NCBI GenBank assembly: GCA_017255395.1
Contig: JAFKDC010000025.1
Location: forward strand, 1 to 64,000
DNA: 64,000 bases
Direction: 5' to 3'
Source: Enemella evansiae
GTDB lineage: Bacteria > Pseudomonadota > Alphaproteobacteria > Rhodobacterales > Rhodobacteraceae
This document shows positions 50,432 to 59,109 of this stretch, one piece after another; the first letter of the stretch is position 1; every line of letters starts with the position of its first letter. Both the position numbers and the translations under genes were made by a program. Under the pieces are notes generated by a model. That model made no database searches and was not told the origin of the DNA. It was given only the letters and a program-made list of their open reading frames with translations.

Positions 50432-51573
50432 GCGCGCCCGAGATCAAGGGCTGGTGCCCCGGCGCGTGGCGGCCCATGCGCTCGGGCGACGGGTTGGTGG
50501 TTCGGGTGCGCCCCTGGCTGGGGCAGATCGACCGCGCGCAGGCGTTGGGTCTGGCGGATCTTGCAGAGCGTCACGGGTCGGGGGTGATCGACGTCACCAG
50601 CCGCGCGAACCTGCAATTGCGCGGCATCACCGACGCGGCGCATCCGGCGGTGATCGAGGGCCTGTCGGCGCTGGGTCTGCTGGGCGAGACGCCCGAGGCC
50701 GAGGCGCATCGCAACATCGTGTTGGACCCCTTCCGCAGCGATCCCGCGCAGGCGCGGCTGGCCATGGCCCTGTCCGAGGCGCTTCAAGGCGCGGAGTTCG
50801 CCGCGCTGCCCGGCAAATTCGGCTTCGTCATAGATGCCGAGGCGGGGCGGCTGGCCGGTGTCAGCGGCGACATCCGGATCGAACGCGCGGCCGAGGGGCT
50901 GATCGTGCGTGCCGACGGGCAGCCTGTGGGACGCGCCGTGGCCGACATGGACGCGGCCTTTGGCACCGCGCTTGCGCTGACGCGGTGGTTCATCGCCTCG
51001 GGCGGTATCGGCGCGGACGGGCGCGGGCGCATGGCGCGGCATGTCGCGGCGCACCCCTTGCCCGTCGATCTGGCCGGAGCAGTTGCCCCGGTTCACGCGC
51101 CGTCCGCGCCGCACCCGGGTGCGCTGCATGAGGGCCTGTGCATCGCCGCCGCCTTCGGGCAGTTCTCGGCCGACAGCCTGCGTGCACTGGCCGGGGCGCT
51201 GGACGCAGGCCAGCCGATCCGCGTCACACCCTTCCGCATGCTCTTCGTTCCCGGGCTGGCGCAGGCCCCGGCGCACCCGGACCTGATCACCGACCCCGCC
51301 GATCCGCTCTTGCGGGTCACCGCCTGCCCCGGCGCGCCCTTCTGCCCGCAGGCCAGCGTCGAAACCCGCCCGCTCGCCCGGCGCCTTGCCGCCGTCACCC
51401 CGCTGCCGCTGCATGTCTCTGGCTGTGCCAAGGGCTGCGCCTTGCCCGGCCCCGCGCCGCTGACCCTGACCGGCCGCGACGGCGCATTCGATCTTGTCCG
51501 GGGCGGCGCCCCGTGGGATGACCCTGCGCACCCTGGCCTTGACCCCGACACCCTCGACCTCCGGACCCTTTGA
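50428..51573 (+). CDS. cobG: Precorrin-3B synthase CobG
   Basis: A 381-aa siroheme-type nitrite/sulfite reductase-fold monooxygenase that uses O2 for ring contraction preparation, converting precorrin-3A to precorrin-3B. Two ferredoxin-like halves are visible ([35 protein letters not shown]) and the Fe-S cysteines lie in [17 protein letters not shown] and [17 protein letters not shown]. Presence of CobG marks the aerobic pathway and excludes the CobZ variant. ATG 50428 is used; an upstream in-frame start at 50392 lies inside the mini-ORF. It is followed by cobH with no gap (stop at 51573, ATG at 51574). Confidence 0.94.
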   Translation: MSAPEIKGWCPGAWRPMRSGDGLVVRVRPWLGQIDRAQALGLADLAERHGSGVIDVTSRANLQLRGITDAAHPAVIEGLSALGLLGETPEAEAHRNIVLDPFRSDPAQARLAMALSEALQGAEFAALPGKFGFVIDAEAGRLAGVSGDIRIERAAEGLIVRADGQPVGRAVADMDAAFGTALALTRWFIASGGIGADGRGRMARHVAAHPLPVDLAGAVAPVHAPSAPHPGALHEGLCIAAAFGQFSADSLRALAGALDAGQPIRVTPFRMLFVPGLAQAPAHPDLITDPADPLLRVTACPGAPFCPQASVETRPLARRLAAVTPLPLHVSGCAKGCALPGPAPLTLTGRDGAFDLVRGGAPWDDPAHPGLDPDTLDLRTL

Positions 51574-52203
51574 ATGCCCTACGAATACGAGAAAGACGGC
51601 GCTGCCATCTACGCCGAGTCCTTTGCCACGATCCGGCGAGAGGCGGAGCTTGACCGCTTTGCCCCGGATGCCGAGCAGGTGGTGGTGCGGATGATCCACG
51701 CCGCCGGTCTGGTCGGGCTGGAACGCGATGTCGCGGTGTCCGACGGCATGGTGGGGGCCGCCCGCGCCGCGCTTGAATCCGGCGCGCCGATCTTCTGCGA
51801 CGCCTACATGGTCTCCGAAGGGGTGACGCGCAAACGCCTGCCCGCCGACAACGACGTGATCTGCACGCTGCGCGACCCCTCTGTGCCGGACCTCGCGGCC
51901 TCGCTGGGCACCACGCGCTCTGCCGCCGCGCTGGAGCTGTGGCGCCCCCGGCTGGAAGGCGCGCTGGTGGCCATCGGCAATGCGCCCACCGCGCTGTTTC
52001 ACCTGCTGGAGATGCTCGAAGACCCGGCGTGCCCGCGCCCGGCGGCGATCATCGGCTGCCCGGTGGGCTTCGTCGGTGCGCGCGAGTCGAAGGACGCCCT
52101 GTGGGAGGCGCTGCCGGTGCCCTCGCTGATCGTGCGCGGGCGGCTGGGTGGCTCTGCCATCACCGTCGCCGCGATCAACGCCATCGCGAGCCGCGCGGAA
52201 TGA
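51574..52203 (+). CDS. cobH: Precorrin-8X methylmutase CobH
   Basis: A 209-aa cytosolic mutase that moves the C11 methyl to C12, giving hydrogenobyrinic acid. The catalytic His is His42 in VVRMIHAAGLV; IFCDAYMVSEGVTRKRLP and the C-terminal GCPVGFVGARESKDAL, VRGRLGGSAITVAAINA are standard. Length is normal. It begins the base after the cobG stop and its own stop overlaps cobI (ATGA). Confidence 0.96.
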   Translation: MPYEYEKDGAAIYAESFATIRREAELDRFAPDAEQVVVRMIHAAGLVGLERDVAVSDGMVGAARAALESGAPIFCDAYMVSEGVTRKRLPADNDVICTLRDPSVPDLAASLGTTRSAAALELWRPRLEGALVAIGNAPTALFHLLEMLEDPACPRPAAIIGCPVGFVGARESKDALWEALPVPSLIVRGRLGGSAITVAAINAIASRAE

Positions 52204-52925
52204 GCGGCGTGATCCACGGCGTCGGCCTTGGCCCCGGCGATCCCGACCTGATGAGCGTGCGCGCCGACCGGCTGGTCCGCAACGCCCGCCACATCGCCTT
52301 CTTCCGCAAGGCCGGACGGGCGGGCCGCGCGCGCGGCATCGTCGAGGGGATGCTGCACCCCGAGGCGGTCGAGTTTGCCATGGAATACCCGGTGACGACG
52401 GAAATCCCGCTGTCCGATCCGCGCTACAACGAGATCCTCTCGGCTTTCTACGCCGACTGCGTGGCACACCTGCGGGCGCTGGCCGCGCAGGGCGAAGAGG
52501 TCGTGGTGCTCTGCGAGGGCGACCCGTTCTTCTACGGTTCCTTCATGCACCTCTACGAGCGGCTCAAGGATGACACCGACGTGCGTGTCGTGCCCGCGAT
52601 CACCGGCATGTCGGCGGCATGGACGGCGACGGGGATGCCGGTCACATGGGGCGACGACATCCTGTCGGTGCTGATGGGCACGCTGCCCCTTGCGGAACTG
52701 ACGCGCGGCGCACTGGACGCCGACGCGCTGGTGGTCATGAAGATCGGGCGCAACCTTCCCAAGATCCGCGAGGCGCTGACGGCGGCGGGCAAGATGGATC
52801 GCGCGTGGCTGGTGGAATACGCCAGCATGGAGGGGCAGACCGTGATGCCTCTGGCGCAGGCCTCTGACCGGGTGTCGCCCTACTTCTCCATCGTGATCGT
52901 GCACGGGCAGGGGCGGCGGCCATGA
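52200..52925 (+). CDS. cobI: Precorrin-2 C20-methyltransferase CobI
   Basis: A 241-aa SAM-dependent class III methyltransferase that methylates C20 of precorrin-2. VGLGPGDPDLMSVRADR is the first loop, EEVVVLCEGDPFFYGSFMHL the GDPxxY motif, and VVPAITGMSAAWTATGMPV the third. ATG 52200 overlaps the cobH stop. The stop (52923-52925) overlaps the start of a 55-codon mini-ORF that separates it from cobJ. Confidence 0.95.
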   Translation: MSGVIHGVGLGPGDPDLMSVRADRLVRNARHIAFFRKAGRAGRARGIVEGMLHPEAVEFAMEYPVTTEIPLSDPRYNEILSAFYADCVAHLRALAAQGEEVVVLCEGDPFFYGSFMHLYERLKDDTDVRVVPAITGMSAAWTATGMPVTWGDDILSVLMGTLPLAELTRGALDADALVVMKIGRNLPKIREALTAAGKMDRAWLVEYASMEGQTVMPLAQASDRVSPYFSIVIVHGQGRRP

Positions 52926-53089
52926 GCCGGGTTCTGGACAGGCATCCGGGGACGGCGGGCCTTTGGCCCATGCCGCAGGGCGCTGCCGATAAGATGGCGG
53001 GCCGGGGTCTGCCCGTCCCGAACCGCGTGTTGGCTGGGACGGCGGCGGAGGGTCCGTCCTGTGCCGCGCCCAAAGGACGGCGGCCATGA
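52922..53089 (+). CDS. Mini-ORF linking cobI and cobJ (55 codons)
   Basis: ATG 52922 overlaps the cobI stop and the 55-codon frame ends in TGA 53087-53089, overlapping the cobJ ATG 53086. The product opens MSRVLDRHPGTAGLWPMPQG and continues AADKMAGRGLPVPNRVLAGT; it has one Cys and no recognised domain. GGCGGCCATGAGC is repeated at both junctions (52915 and 53080). The stretch is the only gap in a chain of otherwise directly overlapping cob genes, so either it encodes a small conserved protein or it is a spacer kept open for translational coupling. I do not recognise a family. Confidence 0.4.
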   Translation: MSRVLDRHPGTAGLWPMPQGAADKMAGRGLPVPNRVLAGTAAEGPSCAAPKGRRP

Positions 53090-53835
53090 GCGGCTGGGTC
53101 GTGATCGCGGGCCTCGGCCCCGGGGCCGAGGCCTTGGTGACGCCCGAGGTTTCTGACGCGCTGGCGCAGGCCACCGACATCGTGGGCTACATCCCCTACG
53201 TCCGCCGCGTGACCCCGCGCCCCGGCCTGACCCTGCACGAAAGCGACAACCGCGTGGAACTGGACCGCGCCCGCCACGCGCTGGAGATGGCGCAGGGCGG
53301 CAAGCGCGTGGTCGTGGTCTCGTCCGGTGATCCCGGCGTCTTCGCCATGGCTGCGGCGGTCTTCGAGGCGGTCGAGGCCGAGCCCGCTTTCGCCGCGCTG
53401 GACATCCGCGTGCTGCCCGGCATCACCGCGATGCTGGCGGCGGCGGCGCGGGCGGGGGCGCCGCTGGGCCACGACTTCTGCGCGATCAACCTGTCCGATA
53501 ACCTCAAGCCATGGGCGCTGATCGAGAAGCGCCTGCGGCTGGCGGCAGAGGGCGATTTCGCCATGGGCTTCTACAACCCGCGCTCCGCCTCGCGGCCCGA
53601 GGGTTTCGTGCGCACGCTGGCAGTCCTGCGCGAGACCTGCGAGCCGGAGCGGATGGTGATCTTCGCCCGCGCCGTCTCGACCCCGGACGAAGCGATCCGC
53701 GTGGTCGCCCTGAAGGACGCGACGCCGGATATGGCGGACATGCGGACCGTCGTCTTGGTGGGATCTTCGCGCACGCGGGTGATCCCGCGCGACGGCGCGC
53801 CCTTCGTCTACACGCCGAGGTTCACTCCGGCATGA
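53086..53835 (+). CDS. cobJ: Precorrin-3B C17-methyltransferase CobJ
   Basis: A 249-aa SAM methyltransferase that methylates C17 and contracts the ring (precorrin-3B to precorrin-4). WVVIAGLGPGAEALVTPEVS, DIVGYIPYVRRV, RVVVVSSGDPGVFAMAAAVF and VLPGITAMLAAAARAGAPLG are family motifs; FAMGFYNPRSASRPEGF is characteristic of CobJ. The 3' end overlaps the convergent cobK gene by 28 bases. Confidence 0.95.
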   Translation: MSGWVVIAGLGPGAEALVTPEVSDALAQATDIVGYIPYVRRVTPRPGLTLHESDNRVELDRARHALEMAQGGKRVVVVSSGDPGVFAMAAAVFEAVEAEPAFAALDIRVLPGITAMLAAAARAGAPLGHDFCAINLSDNLKPWALIEKRLRLAAEGDFAMGFYNPRSASRPEGFVRTLAVLRETCEPERMVIFARAVSTPDEAIRVVALKDATPDMADMRTVVLVGSSRTRVIPRDGAPFVYTPRFTPA

Positions 53836-54563
53836 GCGATCCAGTCCAGAACCTCTGCGGTTTCGTGCAGTTCGGTCCTTGGCGGCAGGGCGGGGCGGTC
53901 GATCATCACCACCGGCAGGCCAAGCGCCAGTGCCGCGTCCAGCTTGGCCCGCGCGCCGCTGCCGCCCGCGTTCTTGGACACCACAAGGTCGATGCCGTGA
54001 CGCTCCATCAGGGCGCGGTCGTCCGACTCTGTGAAGGGCCCGCGCGAGACCTCGACGGCGCAATCCGGGAAGGGCAGCGCGGCCTCGGGCGGATCGACGA
54101 GGCGCAAGAGGTAGAAGTGCTGCGGGTTCGGGGCGAAGTCGTCCAGATGCATCCGGCCCACGGCCAGCATGACCCGGCGCGGCGGGCCGTTCAGCGCCGC
54201 GACGGCGGCGGGGATGTCCGCGACGGCCTGCCAGTTGTCGCCCGGACCGGGCTGCCACGGCGGGCGCGTGAGGGCGGCCAGCGGCACGCCGGTGGCCTGC
54301 GCGGCCTCGACCGCATGGGCGCTCATCTGCGCGGCAAAGGGATGCGTGGCGTCGATGACATGGGTGATTTCCTGCGTGCGCAGGTAGGTGGCAAGGCCCT
54401 CGGTGCCGCCGAAGCCGCCGATGCGGTGCGGCAGGGCGGTGGGATAGGGGCGTTCGACCCGCCCGGCATAGGATACGATGCCCTGGTGGCCCGCAGCCGC
54501 CACGGCATCCGCCAGACGGCGCGCCTCTGTGGTGCCGCCAAGGATCAGGAGGTTGGGTGACAT
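53808..54563 (-). CDS. cobK: Precorrin-6A reductase CobK
   Basis: A 251-aa NADPH-dependent reductase that converts precorrin-6A to precorrin-6B. LLILGGTTEARRLADAVAA at the N-terminus, YLRTQEITHVIDATHPFAAQ, and IDLVVSKNAGGSGARAKLDA are diagnostic. It is the only gene of the central run on the minus strand: its 3' end overlaps cobJ and its ATG (54563) shares the palindrome CATG with the cobL ATG (54562). There is no room for a private promoter upstream of its coding start except inside cobL, and its mRNA would be antisense to the operon. Confidence 0.95.
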   Translation of the reverse strand: MSPNLLILGGTTEARRLADAVAAAGHQGIVSYAGRVERPYPTALPHRIGGFGGTEGLATYLRTQEITHVIDATHPFAAQMSAHAVEAAQATGVPLAALTRPPWQPGPGDNWQAVADIPAAVAALNGPPRRVMLAVGRMHLDDFAPNPQHFYLLRLVDPPEAALPFPDCAVEVSRGPFTESDDRALMERHGIDLVVSKNAGGSGARAKLDAALALGLPVVMIDRPALPPRTELHETAEVLDWIAHAGVNLGV

Positions 54564-55752
54564 GGGCAAGGCTCCGTGGCTGACCGTGATCGGGCTGGGC
54601 GAAGATGGACCGGAAGGCCTGCCGCCCGCAAGCCGTGCCGCGCTGGACGGGGCCGAGGTCGTCATGGGACCCGAGCGGCACCTGTCGCTGATCCCCGACA
54701 GCGGCGCCGAGCGGATCGTCTGGCCGGTGCCCTTCTCGGAGGGGCTGGCGCTGCTGCGCGGGCTGGCGGGACGGCGCGTGGCGGTGCTGGCCTCGGGCGA
54801 CCCCTTCTGGTTCGGCGCGGGCTCGGTGATCGCGCGGGAGTTCGAGGCCCATGAGTGGCGGGCGCTGCCGGGCGTCTCGACCTTCTCGCTGGCGGCGGCG
54901 CGGATGGGCTGGGGGCTGGAGGGCACGCTCTGTCTTGGCCTGCACGCGGCGCCTCTGACGCGGCTCAGGCCCCATCTGGCGCGGGGCCAGCGGGTGATCG
55001 CGCTGCTGCGCGACGGCGCGGCGGTGGCGGAGCTTGGCGCCTGCCTGACCGGCCTGGGCTTCGGCGCCTCTGCCCTGACGGTGATGGAGGCGCTTGGCGG
55101 CCCGCGCGAACGGGTGACGCGGGCGCGGGCGGGGGGCGCTTTGGAGGGCTTCGGCCACCCGGTCTGTGTCGCCGTGGAGGTTTCGGGCGAAGGCGCGGCG
55201 CTGCACCGCGCCTCGGGTCAGGCGGATGCTGTCTTCGACAGCGACGGGGCCCTTACGAAGCGGCCCGTGCGGGCGCTGACGCTGTCCGCGCTGGCGCCGA
55301 AGGCGGGCGAGATGCTGTGGGACATCGGCGGCGGCTCTGGCTCCATCGGGATCGAGTGGCTGCTGTCCCATCCCGCCACGCAGGCCGTGGCCGTCGAGGT
55401 GCGCCCCGAACGCGCCGCCCGCATGCGCGCCAACGCCATCGCTCTGGGTGTCGACCGCTTACAGGTGGTCGAGGGCCGCGCGCCGGAGGCCTTGGCGGAC
55501 CTGCCGCGCCCGGATGCGGTCTTCGTCGGCGGCGGGCTGTCCGAGGCCCTTCTGGAGCAGCTGGCCGCGATGCCCGGTGTGCGGCTGGTGGTGAATGCCG
55601 TGACGCTGGAATCCGAGGCGCTGCTGGCCGCATGGCAGGCGCGGCTGGGCGGCACACTTCTGCGCATCGAGCTGGCCGAGGCGGGCGCCCTTGGAACGCG
55701 ACGCGGTTGGAAGGCGTCATACCCCGTGGTTCAATGGAGTGTGACGACATGA
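54562..55752 (+). CDS. cobL: Precorrin-6B C5,15-methyltransferase (decarboxylating) CobL
   Basis: A 396-aa fusion of a CbiE-type class III methyltransferase ([56 protein letters not shown]) and a CbiT-type Rossmann methyltransferase/decarboxylase ([20 protein letters not shown], about 250 onward). It methylates C5 and C15 and decarboxylates C12 acetate. ATG 54562 has GGAGGTTGGGTGA upstream, lying inside cobK; longer in-frame starts at 54478 are antisense to cobK and rejected. Overlaps cobE (ATGA). Confidence 0.95.
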   Translation: MGKAPWLTVIGLGEDGPEGLPPASRAALDGAEVVMGPERHLSLIPDSGAERIVWPVPFSEGLALLRGLAGRRVAVLASGDPFWFGAGSVIAREFEAHEWRALPGVSTFSLAAARMGWGLEGTLCLGLHAAPLTRLRPHLARGQRVIALLRDGAAVAELGACLTGLGFGASALTVMEALGGPRERVTRARAGGALEGFGHPVCVAVEVSGEGAALHRASGQADAVFDSDGALTKRPVRALTLSALAPKAGEMLWDIGGGSGSIGIEWLLSHPATQAVAVEVRPERAARMRANAIALGVDRLQVVEGRAPEALADLPRPDAVFVGGGLSEALLEQLAAMPGVRLVVNAVTLESEALLAAWQARLGGTLLRIELAEAGALGTRRGWKASYPVVQWSVTT

Positions 55753-56126
55753 TCGTGGCGGGGTTCGGATTTCGCTCGGAGGTCTCGGAAGAGGCCCTGA
55801 TGGAGGCGCTGGAACTGGCGGGCGGATTGCGTGCGGAGAAGATCGCCACGGCGGGGGACAAGGCCGGTGCAACGGCCTTCGTCGCGCTTGCCGAAAGGGT
55901 GGGACTGCCGGTGGTGGCCGTCCCGCAGGCGGCGCTGCAGGCGCAGGCGGTCGAGACGCAGTCCCGCGCCAGCCTGAAAGAGCGGGGCGTGGGCAGCGTG
56001 GCCGAGGCCGCCGCGCTTTACGCTGCCGGAGAAGGCGGGCGGCTGATGGCGCCGCGCGTGGTCTCCAGCGACCGGAGCGCGACCTGCGCATTGGCCGAGG
56101 GGCCGGGAAGAGGAGAGAGCCTGTGA
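55749..56126 (+). CDS. cobE: Cobalamin biosynthesis protein CobE (CbiG C-terminal domain)
   Basis: A 125-aa protein equal to the C-terminal domain of Cbi[41 protein letters not shown] and [20 protein letters not shown] match the family (usually GxGxRxxxS and SxR...[12 protein letters not shown]). Its biochemical role in the aerobic pathway is poorly defined; it may assist a late C-methylation or hold an intermediate. ATG 55749 overlaps the cobL stop; ATG 55734 is in frame but has a worse ribosome site. Its own stop overlaps cobM (GTGA). Confidence 0.9.
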   Translation: MIVAGFGFRSEVSEEALMEALELAGGLRAEKIATAGDKAGATAFVALAERVGLPVVAVPQAALQAQAVETQSRASLKERGVGSVAEAAALYAAGEGGRLMAPRVVSSDRSATCALAEGPGRGESL

Positions 56127-56917
56127 CAGTCCATTTCATCGGTGCCGGACCGGGTGCGCCCGACCTGCTGACCCTGCGCGGGCGCGACCTGATCGCCGCC
56201 TGCCCTGTGTGCCTTTACGCCGGGTCCTTGGTGCCCGAAGCGGTGCTGGGGCACTGCCCCAAGGGGGCCGAGGTGGTAAACACAGCGCCGATGGATCTGG
56301 ACGCGATCATCGCGCGCATGGCCGAGGCGCATGAGGCCGGGCAGGACGTGGCGCGGCTGCATTCCGGCGACCTGTCGGTCTGGTCGGCCATGGGCGAGCA
56401 GGTGCGGCGCCTGCAGGCCCTTGGCATCCCCTACACGGTGACGCCGGGCGTGCCGTCGTTTTCCGCCGCCGCCGCCGCGCTGGGGCAGGAGCTGACCCTG
56501 CCGGGGCTGGGCCAGTCGGTTGTTCTGACGCGCACGCAGGGGCGCGCCTCGGCCATGCCCGCGAGTGAGACGCTGGAGAACTTTGGCCGCACCGGCGCGA
56601 CGCTGGCGCTGCATCTCTCGGTGGGGAACCTGCCGAAGGTGGTCGCGGAGCTGGTGCCGCATTACGGGGCCGACTGCCCGGTGGCGGTGGTCTACCGCGC
56701 GTCCTGGCCGGACGAGCGGGTGATCCGCACCACGCTGGCGCGGCTGGAAGCGGACATCGACGCGGGCATCTCGCGCACGGCGCTGATCCTCGTGGGACCG
56801 GCGCTGGCGGCGGAGGGCTTTGCCGAGAGCCGTTTGTATGCGGCGGATTACGACCGGCGCTATCGTCCGCAGACGGCGGAGAGCCCCTGGTCGGAGTGGC
56901 GCCATGGCGATGACTGA
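56123..56917 (+). CDS. cobM: Precorrin-4 C11-methyltransferase CobM
   Basis: A 264-aa SAM methyltransferase. [60 protein letters not shown] and [20 protein letters not shown] are diagnostic for CobM/CbiF. Starts with GTG 56123 overlapping the cobE stop, with AGGAGAG nine bases upstream. Its end overlaps a mini-ORF start, and 138 bases separate it from cobB, the one loose junction on this part of the operon. Confidence 0.96.
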   Translation: MTVHFIGAGPGAPDLLTLRGRDLIAACPVCLYAGSLVPEAVLGHCPKGAEVVNTAPMDLDAIIARMAEAHEAGQDVARLHSGDLSVWSAMGEQVRRLQALGIPYTVTPGVPSFSAAAAALGQELTLPGLGQSVVLTRTQGRASAMPASETLENFGRTGATLALHLSVGNLPKVVAELVPHYGADCPVAVVYRASWPDERVIRTTLARLEADIDAGISRTALILVGPALAAEGFAESRLYAADYDRRYRPQTAESPWSEWRHGDD

Positions 56918-57059
56918 CGCGGGCGTGACCGGCGCGGGGATGCCTGACGACGCGGTGGCTGAGGTGGCGATGCGGGACAGGGGGGCGCTGCCCCCCTTGG
57001 CCTGCGGCCAATTCCCCCCGGGATATTTCCAGACAGAAGAAACAGGGGCGTCGCGATGA
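56904..57059 (+). CDS. Mini-ORF linking cobM and cobB (51 codons)
   Basis: ATG 56904 lies inside the cobM end, and the frame runs 51 codons to TGA 57057-57059, overlapping the cobB ATG (57056). It begins [20 protein letters not shown]. Its second half is encoded by the hairpin repeat (56979-57044), so much of the peptide is a translation of a repeat element rather than an evolved protein. It would nonetheless bring ribosomes to the cobB start. Confidence 0.25.
   Translation: MAMTDAGVTGAGMPDDAVAEVAMRDRGALPPLACGQFPPGYFQTEETGASR
56979..57044 (+). repeat. GC-rich hairpin repeat between cobM and cobB
   Basis: GGGGGGCGCTGCCCCCC (56980-56996, a G6/C6 hairpin), then TTGGCCTGCGGCCAA (a 6-bp hairpin), then CCCCCCGGGATATTTCCAGA and CAGAAGAAAC. 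Layout and tail match the element inside cobN (47617-47687): G-run/C-run hairpin, small hairpin, C-run, GA-TATTT, AGA-AGAA. It looks like an interspersed repeat of this genome. Confidence 0.75.
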
Positions 57060-58366
57060 GTTTTGCGCCGGGTGTGATGGTCTCGGCGCCGTCCTCGGGG
57101 ACGGGCAAGACCACGGTGATGCTGGGGCTTCTCAGGACCTTTGCCGAGGACGGGCTGGCGGTGCAGCCGTTCAAGTCGGGTCCGGATTACATCGACCCGG
57201 CCTTTCACCGGGCGGCCTCGGGGCGGGCGTCTTTCAACCTTGATACCTGGGCCATGGGCGAGGGCTTGCTGGATGCCGTGGCGGGGCAGGCGGCGGGGGC
57301 CGATCTTTGTGTCGGTGAAGGGTCCATGGGGCTGTTCGACGGCGTGGCGACGCGGGGGCGTGCCGGGTACGGATCCAGCGCCGAGACCGCGCGGCGCATG
57401 GGCTGGCCGGTGGTGCTGGTGCTGGACGTGGGCGGGCAGGCGCAGTCGGCGGCGGCGACGGCGCTGGGGTTCCGCAGCTATATGCCCGAGCTGCCCTTTG
57501 CCGGGGTGATCCTGAACCGCGTGGCCTCGCCGCGCCACGAGCGTCTGACGCGTCTGGGCATGGAGCGGGCGGGCCTGCCGGTGCTGGGCGTGCTGCCGCG
57601 GCGCGGCGACCTGACCCTGCCGGAGCGGCATCTGGGGCTGATCCAGGCGGTGGAGCATCCCGACCTCGAGGCGGCGATTGCGGGCTATGCCGCCTTCCTG
57701 CGCGAGCATGTGGACCTGGACGCGATCCGGGCGGCGGCGCGCGGCCTTGGGGCGGTCACGGGCGATCTGCCGCCGCCGCCCGCGCAGCGCATCGCGCTGG
57801 CGCAGGATGCGGCCTTCTCCTTCACCTATCCGCATCTGCTGGAGGGCTGGCGCCGCGCCGGGGCCGAGGTTCTGCCCTTTTCGCCGCTGGCCGACGAGGC
57901 GCCCGATGCGCGCGCCGACCTGGTCTGGCTGCCCGGCGGCTACCCCGAGCTGCATGCCGGGCGGCTGGCGGCGGCGGAGACCTTTCGGGCGGGTATGCTG
58001 GCCCATGCGCAGACGCGGCCCGTGCATGGCGAATGCGGCGGCTACATGGCGCTGGGTGAGGCGCTGATCGACAAGGAGGGCCTGCGGCACCGGATGCTGG
58101 GGCTTCTGGGCCTCGTGACCTCTTACGAAAAGCGCAAGTTCCACCTTGGCTACAGGCGCGCGGTCCTGACGGCGCCGATGCCGGGCTTCGAGGCGGGCGC
58201 GGCGCTGCGGGGGCACGAGTTCCACTATTCGACCATCCTCGACCAGCCCGATGCGCCGCTGGCCGCCGTGGCGGATGCGGATGGCACCCCTGTGCCCGAG
58301 ACCGGATCGGTGCGCGGCGGCGTCACCGGCACCTTCTTCCATCTCATCGCCGGAGAGGCCTCATGA
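57056..58366 (+). CDS. cobB: Hydrogenobyrinic acid a,c-diamide synthase CobB
   Basis: A 436-aa amidotransferase that amidates the a and c acetates. ATPase domain with MVSAPSSGTGKTTVMLGLLR and VQPFKSGPDYIDPAFHRAAS, then the glutaminase with nucleophile Cys in RPVHGECGGYMALGEALIDK and the C-terminal His in HEFHYSTI. No ribosome site better than GGGGCGTC is visible, consistent with coupling to the mini-ORF. Its stop overlaps the cobA ATG (ATGA). Confidence 0.95.
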   Translation: MSFAPGVMVSAPSSGTGKTTVMLGLLRTFAEDGLAVQPFKSGPDYIDPAFHRAASGRASFNLDTWAMGEGLLDAVAGQAAGADLCVGEGSMGLFDGVATRGRAGYGSSAETARRMGWPVVLVLDVGGQAQSAAATALGFRSYMPELPFAGVILNRVASPRHERLTRLGMERAGLPVLGVLPRRGDLTLPERHLGLIQAVEHPDLEAAIAGYAAFLREHVDLDAIRAAARGLGAVTGDLPPPPAQRIALAQDAAFSFTYPHLLEGWRRAGAEVLPFSPLADEAPDARADLVWLPGGYPELHAGRLAAAETFRAGMLAHAQTRPVHGECGGYMALGEALIDKEGLRHRMLGLLGLVTSYEKRKFHLGYRRAVLTAPMPGFEAGAALRGHEFHYSTILDQPDAPLAAVADADGTPVPETGSVRGGVTGTFFHLIAGEAS

Positions 58367-59109
58367 CCGGCTTCGTCAGCTTCGTCGGCTCGGGGCCGGG
58401 CGACCCGGAGCTTCTGACGCTGAAGGCCGTGGACCGGCTGAAGCGGGCCGATGCGGTGCTCTTCGACGACCTGTCCTCGGGGCCGATCCTGTCGCATGCG
58501 CGGCCCGGTGCCGATCTGGTCGGTGTGGGCAAGCGGGCCGGGCGGCCCTCGCCCAAGCAGGATCACGTCAGCCGTCTCTTGGTGGATTACGCCAGCGAGG
58601 GCGGGCGGATCGTGCGGCTGAAATCCGGCGACAGCGGCCTCTTCGGTCGGCTGGAGGAGGAACTGGTCGCCCTGCGCGCGGCGGGCATCCCCTACGAGAT
58701 CATCCCCGGCGTGCCCTCTGCCGTGGGGGCGGCGGCGGCCTGCGGCATCCCGCTGACCCGGCGGCTGACGGCGCGGCGGGTGCAATTCGTCACCGGCCAC
58801 GATGCCTCGGGCGCGCTGCCCGAGGATATCGACCTGAAGGCGCTGGCGGACCCGCTGGCCTGCACCGTGGTCTTCATGGGCAAGCGCACCTTCCCGGCGC
58901 TGGCCGCCGCGCTGATGGCAGAGGGGCTGCCCGGCACGACCCCGGCGATCCTTGCCGAGGCGGTCTGGACGCCGGAACAGGTGCTGACACGCGCGACCGT
59001 GGCCGGGCTGGCCGAGCGGCTGGCCGGAGAGACCGGCACGCGCCCGGCGCTGATCCTCTACGGGCCGCTGGCCGAGATGGGCGTGGGCTTCGACGAGGGT
59101 GCGGCGTGA
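58363..59109 (+). CDS. cobA: Uroporphyrinogen-III C-methyltransferase CobA
   Basis: A 248-aa SUMT that methylates uroporphyrinogen III at C2 and C7 to precorrin-2, the branch-point to cobalamin. FVSFVGSGPGDPELLTLKAV, DAVLFDDLSSGPI, GRPSPKQDHVSRLLVDYA (the GKR/Q-D substrate motif), RIVRLKSGDSGLFGRLEEEL and EIIPGVPSAVGAAAACGIPL are the family blocks. It stands alone, not fused to a siroheme domain. ATG 58363 overlaps cobB and its TGA overlaps cobF. Confidence 0.95.
   Translation: MTGFVSFVGSGPGDPELLTLKAVDRLKRADAVLFDDLSSGPILSHARPGADLVGVGKRAGRPSPKQDHVSRLLVDYASEGGRIVRLKSGDSGLFGRLEEELVALRAAGIPYEIIPGVPSAVGAAAACGIPLTRRLTARRVQFVTGHDASGALPEDIDLKALADPLACTVVFMGKRTFPALAAALMAEGLPGTTPAILAEAVWTPEQVLTRATVAGLAERLAGETGTRPALILYGPLAEMGVGFDEGAA

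Noticed and set aside
54478-54561. Longer N-terminus for CobL
   Set aside because: The added 28 codons are antisense to cobK and Arg/Pro-rich; the methyltransferase loop begins right after ATG 54562.
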